51,123 bases of DNA, taken from assembly GCA_947490345.1 (NCBI GenBank), contig CANLGL010000034.1, forward strand, positions 1 to 51,123, in the 5' to 3' direction. Position 1 is the first letter of the stretch; every line of letters begins with the position of its first letter. Source of the DNA: Deltaproteobacteria bacterium. Lineage in GTDB: Bacteria > Myxococcota_A > UBA796 > SXON01. Below are positions 26,265 through 33,036 of the stretch, piece after piece. The notes under the pieces are model-generated. The model saw only the letters and a program-made list of their open reading frames with translations. It was not told the DNA's origin and did no database searches. Position numbers and translations under genes: made by a program.

Positions 26265-27542
26265 ATGCTCACGCTCGCCCCGGTCGTCTACCTCTCGGCA
26301 TGCCTGATCGACGGTCAACCCGCGCAAGGCGACTGTCCCGACGGCTTTGTGATGGACTCCGGCGGGCTCTGCCTGGAAACGGACTCCGGAGACGCTGGGG
26401 ACACCGGCGACACAGGGGCCGACAGCGGCAATGACAGCGGTTCGGACACCGCAATCGACACCGATACCGACACCGACTCGGGGGGCGACACGGCGACGGA
26501 CACGGGCACCGACACGGGCCCGGACACCGGCACCGACACCGGCAGCGGCGCCACCCTTGTGTGCGCCAGCGGAGGGGACTTCACCAGCATCACCGATGCA
26601 ATCAACGCGGCGAGCGACGGCGATAGCATCGAGGTTTGCCCCGGCACGTACACCGAGTGTCTCGTCATCGATAAGCCCATCACCCTCATGGCCACCGGTG
26701 CCGTGGAGGACACGATCATCGAGCCCGGGCGCGCCGAATGCGCTGTTGATATCCAAGCCTACGGGGAAGTGACCCTTCGCAGCCTCACCTTCGCCAACGG
26801 CGTGGGCGAGGTTGGGGGCGCGCTCTACGCAACCGACACCGATCTCATTGTTGAGGACTGCGTTTTCCGAGATTCGGTGACGGCAGCCGTCACGATCCGG
26901 ATCGAGGAGGGCAGCTTGAGCATGAGCGACTCCGAGGTGATCGACACCGAGGCCGCCACCGCACCGGGGCTCTGGACCTACGATGTGGACGTACACCTGG
27001 AAAACACGGTCTTCGCGCGCAACGTGGCGACGGGGAGCATGGGCGACGCCCTCTACTTCGGCGCGGGGGACGTCGAGCTGTTCAACGTACTCGTCACCGA
27101 GGCCGAGACGGAAGGCGGCTCCATCGTATCCACCAGCGCGGACTCCCTGTTCATCGTGAACTCGGTGTTCGACGGCGCCTCGGCCGTGTACGTGATGTTC
27201 TCCGATAGCAGCCACGGCAGCACCTACACCCTCGAGAACTCGGTCGTGTATGGCAACGGCGCGCGCGTCGGGCTGGGCTTCGGGGCCTCGCCAACCCTCG
27301 AATACTCCATCGTGTACGACACGGATTATCCGCTGTGCATCGCAAGCTCGTGCGCCGACCTCCCCGCCACCAACGGCAACCTGACCAGCGACCCGCGCTT
27401 CACCGACCCCGACGCCGGTGATTGGACCTTGGACTCCTTCTCTCCCTGTATCGACGCCGGCAACCCCGCGGCCGCCTACAACGATCCCGATGGCAGCCGC
27501 AACGACATCGGGATTTATGGCGGGCCGGGTGGCAGCTGGTGA
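26265..27542 (+). CDS. Lipoprotein with Asp-Thr linker and right-handed beta-helix domain
   Basis: 425 residues. ATG 26265 gives MLTLAPVVYLSAC, a lipobox with Cys13. A long acidic linker of D-T/G repeats (about 40-100) spaces a beta-helix domain from the membrane: CASGGDFTSITDAINAASDGDSIEVCPGTYTECLVIDKPITL is the typical start of pectate-lyase-like/DUF1565 parallel beta-helices, followed by repeated rungs (VEDCVFRDS, LENTVFARN, LFNVLVTEA, VNSVFDGAS, LENSVVYGN). The end (DSFSPCIDAGNP...DPDGSRNDIGIYGG) is the usual cap of such proteins. A TACACT hexamer at 26253-26258 lies 6 nt before ATG, suggesting a leaderless mRNA. Ligand unknown. Confidence 0.85.
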   Translation: MLTLAPVVYLSACLIDGQPAQGDCPDGFVMDSGGLCLETDSGDAGDTGDTGADSGNDSGSDTAIDTDTDTDSGGDTATDTGTDTGPDTGTDTGSGATLVCASGGDFTSITDAINAASDGDSIEVCPGTYTECLVIDKPITLMATGAVEDTIIEPGRAECAVDIQAYGEVTLRSLTFANGVGEVGGALYATDTDLIVEDCVFRDSVTAAVTIRIEEGSLSMSDSEVIDTEAATAPGLWTYDVDVHLENTVFARNVATGSMGDALYFGAGDVELFNVLVTEAETEGGSIVSTSADSLFIVNSVFDGASAVYVMFSDSSHGSTYTLENSVVYGNGARVGLGFGASPTLEYSIVYDTDYPLCIASSCADLPATNGNLTSDPRFTDPDAGDWTLDSFSPCIDAGNPAAAYNDPDGSRNDIGIYGGPGGSW

Positions 27543-27656
27543 GTGAAAGTTAGCCTGCTTCCTTGATTCACGTGATCGCGGCAATGGCCGCAAGGACCGG
27601 CCACGCTGCGGCGGAGCGCGCTCGGCGGGAGACTCGCCGACCGCTTCGTTCATCGC

Positions 27657-27692
27657 TTGACCGACGACTCGGTATCGCCTATGATACCAAGG
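27657..27692 (+). promoter_or_regulatory. Promoter and operator of the first VapC module
   Basis: TTGACC (27657-27662), a 17-nt spacer and TATGAT (27680-27685) form a near-consensus sigma-70-type promoter. The predicted +1 falls on the GTG start codon at 27692. An inverted repeat GGTAT-N8-ATACC (27671-27688) encloses the -10, as expected for autorepression by the ribbon-helix-helix antitoxin. Confidence 0.7.
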
Positions 27693-28111
27693 TGGTCATC
27701 GTCCTTGACACGAACGTCCTGATTTCGGCCCTCCGCTCACGGCGAGGCGCATCGTTCCGGCTGCTCTCGCTCGTCGGCACCGGACGCTTTGACATCGCGC
27801 TCTCCGTGCCGTTGGTGCTCGAATACGAGGGCGTCGCCGACCGGATGCTCGCCGACCTCGCAGTTTCGGGCGGCGACCTCTCGGACATCCTCGACTACCT
27901 TTGCGCGGTGGCCATCCACCGCCCCGTCTTTTTCCTCTGGCGGCCGACACTCCCCGACCCAAAGGACGACATGGTGCTGGAGCTCGCCGTCGATGCCGGC
28001 GCTCCCATCATCGTGACGTTCAACACCCGCGACTTCGTCGGGGTCGATCGCTTCGGAATCCGCACTCTCACGCCTCGTGAGTACCTTCAGGAGATCGGAG
28101 AAATCCCATGA
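27692..28111 (+). CDS. VapC-like PIN-domain toxin
   Basis: 139 residues beginning MVIVLDTNVLISALRS. The PIN acidic residues are visible: Asp in LDTN, Glu in LVLEYEG, Asp in DPKDDMVLELA and Asp in FNTRDF. PIN toxins are Mg-dependent RNases, usually cutting tRNA or rRNA. GTG 27692 is chosen because it coincides with the predicted transcription start and gives a standard PIN N-terminus; the frame is open upstream but low-quality. The stop overlaps the antitoxin start as ATGA. The toxin gene comes first, the reverse of the usual vapBC order. Confidence 0.85.
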   Translation: MVIVLDTNVLISALRSRRGASFRLLSLVGTGRFDIALSVPLVLEYEGVADRMLADLAVSGGDLSDILDYLCAVAIHRPVFFLWRPTLPDPKDDMVLELAVDAGAPIIVTFNTRDFVGVDRFGIRTLTPREYLQEIGEIP

Positions 28112-28344
28112 GCACCATCAGCATCCGCCTTCCCGAGTCCCTCCACGATGGCATCCGCGAGGCCGCCCGTCGGGAAGGCATCTCCATCAACCAGTTCATC
28201 GCGAGCGCCGCGGGCGAGAAGCTCGCCGCATGGGCGACCGAGGAGTACCTTGCCGCACGGGCTCGCCGTGGCGACCGGGGCAAGTTCGAGGCGGCACTGA
28301 ACCGTGTGGCGGACCGTGTGCCCGAATCGGACGACACGATCTGA
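28108..28344 (+). CDS. Ribbon-helix-helix antitoxin paired with the PIN toxin
   Basis: 78 residues. MSTISIRLPESLHDGIREAARREGISINQFIASAAGEKLAAW is a clear RHH (Arc/CopG/HicB-like) DNA-binding domain: strand TISIRLP, two helices with the GISINQFI turn. The charged tail (AARARRGDRGKFEAALNRVADRVPESDD) likely wraps the toxin. The start overlaps the toxin stop by 4 nt. It probably represses the promoter at 27.66 kb through the inverted repeat over the -10. Confidence 0.85.
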   Translation: MSTISIRLPESLHDGIREAARREGISINQFIASAAGEKLAAWATEEYLAARARRGDRGKFEAALNRVADRVPESDDTI

Positions 28345-28594
28345 CGGCTTCAAGCTCGGCTTCGTGGGGCCGGGTAGCGGACATGATCGGCCTCGCCGCA
28401 ACCGTAGCAGGTGTACCAGTCGCCGGCGGGATCGTTGACTATCCATTCCGTATCGCTATAGCCTGTCCCGTCCCGTCGATTTCTCCCACTGCGATCCCAC
28501 TTGGAACTACCGGTAGAAAGGGTGGAATGGCACCTGGACCTGTGTCCCGCGGGTGGCGTGGACAACGCGCTGAGTCAGCCCCCCGCCGCCGTCG

Positions 28595-28816
28595 TCAGAA
28601 CGGAATCTCATCCTCGTCGCCGTCATCCTGTTCCCCTGGACGAACCTGGTCCCACGCCGCGGGGCGGTGCCCGCACGCCGGCAATTCGGCAGCGATGTCC
28701 TCCCCGTGCACGCTCCAAATGGCGTCAACGGCGGCTTGAAGGACGCGGACGACGGCGAGCGCCTGCTCTCCATTCCACTCCCGAGGAACAAGGAAGCGAA
28801 ACCACGCACGGGTCAC
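28595..28816 (-). CDS. Small protein with SSB-like acidic tail, third gene of a transposition-type operon
   Basis: 73 residues. GTG 28816 overlaps the stop of the ATPase frame as GTGA, which is strong support for a real, coupled gene. The N-terminal 45 residues look helical (EQALAVVRVLQAAVDAIWSVHGEDIAAEL). The end is a run of acids closing in DEDEIPF, close to the DDDIPF tip by which bacterial SSB binds replication and repair proteins. Role unknown; it may recruit SSB partners or compete with SSB during transposition (inference). The ~250 bp between this gene and the antitoxin hold no supported gene. Confidence 0.6.
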   Translation of the reverse strand: MTRAWFRFLVPREWNGEQALAVVRVLQAAVDAIWSVHGEDIAAELPACGHRPAAWDQVRPGEQDDGDEDEIPF

Positions 28817-29667
28817 GGGCCAACCGCGGTGTCGTAGAGCGGATGGGCGTTGAGTTGGCGCCGCACGAAATCGCCGCTGACGGTATCGATTCCAGCGCCG
28901 GCCGCGGCGATGAGCACCTGCAACGCCAGTTGATTGATGCGGCGCGGCGTACCTCAGGAGGCGTGAAATAGTTTGCGGACCGCCTCCTCACCGAAGAGGT
29001 CGGTGCGCCCGCTGGAATGCTCAACGTGAAACCGGACGTATTTCCTTGTATATTCGAGCGTAAAGTTCTGGAGGGAATGGACGAAGGATAGGCGCGTGTT
29101 GAACGGTTCCATCGCGGGGTCCTTGAGCGTCCACAAGAGCGCGTTGGTGCCGGCGAACAGGATACTGAAGCGATCTTCGGCGTCCAATGCGTAGTTGGTG
29201 AGCAGGCGCAGCACGTCGAAGAGCTCGGGGCGCATGGATTCGGCGTCGTCGAGTACAAGCAGCAAGTGCGGCCCGTCGAGGCCCTTCGCCGTCAAATGAC
29301 CGTGGGCTTGATCGAACAGGTCGCTGTTGTGCTGCCGCATCGAGAGGCCGAGCGCCCGGTTGATCGACCGAAGAAAGCCCGTCATCGTCGAGCGCGCGTG
29401 CTGGACGTACACGACGCGGTACCTGGCATCGTCCAACCCGCGCGTGAAGCGGCGCGCGGTGATGGATTTTCCAGCACCACTTGGTTCGGTGACCAGCGCC
29501 CTGCCGCGCAAGTCGATCCACATGTTCAGGCCAAAAAGCAGTTCGCGCTGGGTGCGCGAATCGAACATTTCGTCGTAGCCCATCGCTTTTCGGAACGGGA
29601 CGCGGCTCATGGTGAAGTGGCTTTGGAGGCGAATCTTGAGGGGCTCAGAGAGGGTGCCGGCGTTCAT
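28813..29667 (-). pseudogene. AAA+ ATPase (ExeA/TniB-like) of a transposition module, interrupted by TGA
   Basis: ATG 29667 overlaps the upstream stop as ATGA. The product reads LVTEPSGAGKSITARRF as Walker A (the first glycine replaced by Glu), HLLLVLDDAESM as Walker B, and SILFAGTNALLWTL as the sensor-1 strand, like ExeA-family ATPases found beside DDE transposases. The frame meets TGA at 28954-28956, after LFGEEAVRKLFHAS. The very next codons continue in frame as GTPRRINQLALQVLIAAAGAG and so on for 46 residues, which is the conserved C-terminal GxPRxxNxLA lid of this family, and end in TGA overlapping the next gene. A single base change at a Gly or Arg codon explains the stop. Likely inactive or truncated. 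Confidence 0.8.
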
Positions 29668-30140
29668 GGTTTGGAGTCCTTGAGTTGGGAGTGGAGTTGG
29701 TCGAGGACAGTGGAGGCATGGTTGTCGCTTGGGTGGTCGAGGAGGTAGAGGTCGAGGAGTTCGACGACGTGGGAGGCGTCCCATGGGCCAAAGCGGGCGA
29801 GGAAGGTCCGGATCGTGGTGACATCGACGACGCCGGGATCCAGACGGGCGGCGAGAACATCGAACACCGCAGCGTCGGTCTCGGTGCGCTTGGCGGCGGC
29901 GGCCTCCGCTTGCATCTGCAGCGTTGGTTCGACGAACTTCTGGGCGCGGCGTTGCCGGACCAGGTGTCCGAGCCAGTTGGCCTTGATGGGAACCCGCGAT
30001 TTCGCCTTGGAGGACGCCAAGTCCGAGGGGCCGATAGGAGTCCTTTCGGGCTGGGGACGTCGGTTCCTCGCAACAACGAAGGGGGAGACACGCTCCAGAA
30101 ACTGATCGTCGCGCCCCACCTCCACGATCCGTAGAGCCAA
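29664..30140 (-). CDS. Unknown protein, first gene of the transposition-type operon
   Basis: 158 residues from TTG 30140; GTG codons shortly downstream are alternatives. The sequence is charged, then helical: KSRVPIKANWLGHLVRQRRAQKFVEPTLQMQAEAAAAKRTETDAAVFDVLAARL and a C-terminal helical part with WDASHVVELLDLYLLDHPSDNHASTVLDQL. No DDE or DNA-binding motif is recognised, so it may be an accessory protein or the C-terminal remnant of a transposase. Its stop overlaps the ATPase start by 4 nt. Confidence 0.55.
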   Translation of the reverse strand: MALRIVEVGRDDQFLERVSPFVVARNRRPQPERTPIGPSDLASSKAKSRVPIKANWLGHLVRQRRAQKFVEPTLQMQAEAAAAKRTETDAAVFDVLAARLDPGVVDVTTIRTFLARFGPWDASHVVELLDLYLLDHPSDNHASTVLDQLHSQLKDSKP

Positions 30141-30162
30141 ACACCGTGTCTACCGTACACGC

Positions 30163-30182
30163 GGGCCCGCCGCGGCGGGCCC
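30163..30182. promoter_or_regulatory. Perfect 20-bp palindrome between divergent genes
   Basis: GGGCCCGCCG followed directly by its reverse complement CGGCGGGCCC. It lies about 23 nt upstream of the minus-strand operon start and about 125 nt upstream of the plus-strand membrane-protein gene. It may be an operator or an element-end structure; nothing shows which. Confidence 0.5.
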
Positions 30183-30306
30183 AACCAGAAACGACGTCCC
30201 AATCACCGCTACCGGTAATGCAGCATGGGATGTGGGTGGCCGCCGTGGGATGCGACGGCACGCCACAGGTTGAATTCGATGGGACGGGACAGATAGGAGA
30301 AGGTGC

Positions 30307-31281
30307 TTGGAGCGGAATCCTGTGGACCCTTCAGCCGCCTCGCACATCGCGGACATCCCAGTCATCGGGCTTGTGTTTCGCCATTTCTGGATCGTCTTCA
30401 TCGTCTTCACGCTGGTGCATTTGCGTCGCAGTTGGACTCGTATCCGGGCAAAGATTTCTGAAACGCCAGAGCTTGAACCTGGCTACCGGGCACTCTACTA
30501 TGGTCTCGGCGTCGTGCTGAACGTGCCCTGGGTGCTCATGGGGCTGGGCATCCTGAGCGGCCGCGTGGCGATCGTGCATGAGTATCTTTCGCCGTCGGCC
30601 GGGAACCCCGTCGTGCTCGCGTGGTGGGGGGCGATGGGGCTCCTCGCGCTGGGGACGACGGTCTGGTTGTTCGCCGGTGGGGCAGAACAACTGTCTGCCC
30701 ACCCAGGGTTCTTCCCGATTCCGCTCGGGTCGGCCACGCGGGTCAAGCAGGTATGGGTGGTCGCGCTCGTCTGGAACGTTGGGATGGGCGCCCTGATCTT
30801 CTCCGGGTTCCCCTCCGCGAAGTCAGAATGGCCGAACTGGCTGCCGGCCGCGGCCCCTTCCCCCCAGAGCCTGTTTCCCCTGGTCTTTCTGGTCGGGTTC
30901 CCCGCCATCAGCTTCGTCATCGCCCATACGGGAGGATGGGGCGCGCTGGCGGAGCGCTACCGCTACGACGGCCCGATTGACCAGAAGCGGTACATGCGCT
31001 CGGGCAGCTTCGGGGCGATGCGCTACAAGAACATGCTCACCGTGGCGGGCGATGATTCAGGCCTTTACCTCGCCGTCTTTCTGCCCTTTCGTGTCGGTCA
31101 CCCGCCGATGAGAATTCCCTGGGTGGATATCCGCGGGTCCGTGCTCGCCGAGTATGGCGTGTCACTAGTCCGCCTGGAGATCACGGGAGACCCGCCGGTA
31201 GTGATCGCCCTTCGAGCGGCGGACCTGCGCGGGTTGTTCGAAGGGAGACCGTTGCCTGAGCAGTTGCGGTTCCTCGGATAG
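30307..31281 (+). CDS. Integral membrane protein of unknown function
   Basis: 324 residues. TTG 30307 is preceded at 7 nt by AGGAG (30295-30299), which fixes the start despite the rare codon. About five to six hydrophobic helices are visible (IPVIGLVFRHFWIVFIVFTLV, YYGLGVVLNVPWVLMGLGIL, VVLAWWGAMGLLALGTTVWLF, VWVVALVWNVGMGALIFSGF, LFPLVFLVGFPAISFVIAH). The last 110 residues are soluble and beta-rich (YRYDGPIDQKRYMRSGSFGAMRYKNMLTVAGDDSGLYLAVF, RIPWVDIRG), somewhat like a small PH-type domain. No family recognised. It lies between two mobile-element remnants. Confidence 0.7.
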   Translation: MERNPVDPSAASHIADIPVIGLVFRHFWIVFIVFTLVHLRRSWTRIRAKISETPELEPGYRALYYGLGVVLNVPWVLMGLGILSGRVAIVHEYLSPSAGNPVVLAWWGAMGLLALGTTVWLFAGGAEQLSAHPGFFPIPLGSATRVKQVWVVALVWNVGMGALIFSGFPSAKSEWPNWLPAAAPSPQSLFPLVFLVGFPAISFVIAHTGGWGALAERYRYDGPIDQKRYMRSGSFGAMRYKNMLTVAGDDSGLYLAVFLPFRVGHPPMRIPWVDIRGSVLAEYGVSLVRLEITGDPPVVIALRAADLRGLFEGRPLPEQLRFLG

Positions 31282-31390
31282 CGGGCGATTCGGCCGATCC
31301 TGGCAGAAACTGCCCCTCGAACGCCAGCATCTTCTCGGCGCCCCAGCCCTTCGGGTCCAGCCAGAGAGTTCGATAACCCCGCACACGGCG

Positions 31391-31759
31391 ACCCGGCAGT
31401 TCGTGTTGACGGTCCCGTGGAAGCGGCGCTGGCTGCTGTCGCGGCGCTCGGACCTGGCGGACGGCGTGCTCCGGGTGGCGCTCCAGCGCATCGAGAGCTG
31501 GTACAAGAACGCGACGGGCCGGCGCGAGGGGAAGAGCGGGGCGGTCACGGCAATCCAAAGGTTTGGTTCCGCCTTGAACCTAAATTTACATTACCACATG
31601 GTCCACCTGGACGGCCTCTTCGACCGCGGCGCGGACGGCGCGCTGCAGTTCTTCCACCACACGCCGACCACCGAGGACATCGAGGGGCTGGTGGTGGAGA
31701 TCGGGCTGGCCAGTGAGCGCTGGCTCGCGCGCCAGGGGTTCGCGGGCGAGGCCGAGGAC
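31391..31759 (+). pseudogene. IS91-family transposase, internal fragment
   Basis: The translation TRQFVLTVPWKRRWLLSRRSDL ... AVTAIQRFGSALNLNLHYHMVHLDGLFDR ... ASERWLARQGFA matches the central rolling-circle (HUH-type) region of IS91-family transposases, with the LNLHYHxxHLDG histidine motif. Both the zinc-finger N-terminus and the C-terminal part with the active-site tyrosines are missing. The similarity stops at about 31759, where an oppositely oriented fragment begins. Confidence 0.75.
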
Positions 31760-31761
31760 AG

Positions 31762-31893
31762 CAGCTTCATCTGCTTCCCGCAGTCTGGACATTCCCAGCC
31801 GTTCACGCCGAACACCCGCTTGAGCAGCTCCGCCCACCCCGGCGGTGCGTCGTCGGGGAGCTTGTCGCGGCCGCGCTTCGCATCGCGCTTCAC
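31762..31893 (-). pseudogene. IS91-family transposase, C-terminal zinc-ribbon fragment in inverted orientation
   Basis: On the minus strand the peptide PPGWAELLKRVFGVNGWECPDCGKQMKL matches the C-terminal W-x-(D/E)-LL-x-RVF...CPxCG tail of IS91-type transposases. It abuts the plus-strand fragment head-on, so an inversion or a two-element recombination has scrambled the element. The rest of the span from 31282 to 32124 shows no intact gene. Confidence 0.65.
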
Positions 31894-32124
31894 CAGCCGC
31901 AGCGACGCGCGGGCCTCACGTTCCGCCTCGCTGGTGACGGGGTGTGCCTTCCCGCCGAGTCGTTCGTGCTGCCTATCCCCCTGGTTGTCCGCGCGCTTTT
32001 GGCCGCCTCGCCCCTACATCTACGATTCATAGACGGGCGACGAACTCCGCGAACACCGGGTCCGATCGCGCACCGCGCCTCCGCACCGTCGTCGAGGGCT
32101 CGCCCGCCTCGCTGACGATCACCA

Positions 32125-32153
32125 TTGACCCCCCTCCGCACTAAGCGTACCCT
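32125..32153 (+). promoter_or_regulatory. Promoter of the cytochrome/DUF1501 operon
   Basis: TTGACC (32125-32130), a 17-nt spacer and TACCCT (32148-32153). The predicted +1 is at about 32160, directly at the GTG start codon 32161, so the mRNA would be leaderless or nearly so. The TTG of the -35 box also opens the same reading frame, but this arrangement argues that it is not the start. Confidence 0.6.
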
Positions 32154-32160
32154 GGCAATC

Positions 32161-33036
32161 GTGCCTGCCCCCTCCGTTCTCGTCTGGTCCCTGCTGGCGT
32201 GCCAGGATGCCGCCCCCGCGCGCGCCCCCCCCGCCGACGCCGACGCCGACACCGTCCCCCCCGGCTCCGCGTTCGCGACCGACAATCCCCTGTGGTCAGC
32301 CGCGGAGGCGGCAGACGCGCTCGCGACGGCGCTCGCCCCCGGGCTGCCGGACTCCACCGTGCTCGGCACCACCTACGCCGCCGCGATCGCGCTCCGGGAC
32401 GATAGCTGCCCCTCCACCATCCCGGGCTCCACCGAAGAGGGTGTGGGCCCCTGGCGCGCGGACGCGTGCACCACCGCGGGCGGGACCACGTTCGACGGCG
32501 AGGTCTCCGAGAGCACCGACACGACCGACGATGGGGACGGCGGCACGATATTCGCGCAGCTCCTCGGCGGCGAGGGCACCATCTCGGACGCCGACGGCGT
32601 GGGGTACCACCACAGCGGGCAGGCCAACCTCACCTGCACCTACGCGGCGGACGGCGCGGTCACCTGGGAGGGCTCGTTCAGCGGGAATTTCGCCGCGGCC
32701 TGGGGGGAAGGGTGGCTCGTCGAGGGGGGCCTGGCGAGCGTGTTCATGGAGGGACAACGCGGGGATGAAGCCGCCATCCAACTGTTCGGGGGTGTGCGCA
32801 CGGGCGACGTGGTGCTGCACTTCAAGGACCTGGCGTTGGCCGGGTGCGGCCTCACCGGCGAGCTCCGCGTGCAGGACCCCACGGGCTACTGGTGGCGCCT
32901 CCAGTTCGAACCGGACACGGACACGTGCGACGCGTGCGGGGCGCTGTCCTGGGAAGGGAGGGACGGCGGCGAGCTATGCCTCGGCGAGACGCTGCTCGCC
33001 CCCCTCACGGCGCTCGCGGAGGGCACGTGCTCCTGA
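32161..33036 (+). CDS. Lipoprotein of unknown function, first gene of a four-gene operon
   Basis: 291 residues from GTG 32161, giving MPAPSVLVWSLLAC (Cys14). The mature part begins with an Ala/Pro/Asp linker and continues as a beta-rich domain with several Cys (DDSCPSTIPG, ADACTTAGGTTFDGE, NLTCTYAADGAVTWEGSFSG, CDACGALSWEG). No enzyme motif is seen. The last 10 nt overlap the next gene. It is likely a surface partner of the following DUF1549-like protein. Confidence 0.7.
   Translation: MPAPSVLVWSLLACQDAAPARAPPADADADTVPPGSAFATDNPLWSAAEAADALATALAPGLPDSTVLGTTYAAAIALRDDSCPSTIPGSTEEGVGPWRADACTTAGGTTFDGEVSESTDTTDDGDGGTIFAQLLGGEGTISDADGVGYHHSGQANLTCTYAADGAVTWEGSFSGNFAAAWGEGWLVEGGLASVFMEGQRGDEAAIQLFGGVRTGDVVLHFKDLALAGCGLTGELRVQDPTGYWWRLQFEPDTDTCDACGALSWEGRDGGELCLGETLLAPLTALAEGTCS

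Noticed and set aside
28350..28565. Minus-strand ORF of 71 codons with a CYGCGE motif
   Set aside because: The second half looks protein-like, but there is no start signal, context or recognisable family; kept out of the gene list.
28954..28956. TGA in the ATPase as another selenocysteine codon
   Set aside because: The residue lies before the GxPRxxN lid where Gly, Gln or Arg is expected, not at a redox Cys, so nonsense mutation is more likely.
31275..31390. Minus-strand peptide GYRTLWLDPKGWGAEKMLAFEGQFLPG
   Set aside because: It looks protein-like but has no start, no family match that I can name, and overlaps the end of the membrane-protein gene; too short to call.
32125..32160. TTG 32125 as start of the lipoprotein gene
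   Set aside because: The TTG is part of a TTGACC-N17-TACCCT promoter whose +1 is at about 32160; GTG 32161 gives a full lipoprotein signal.
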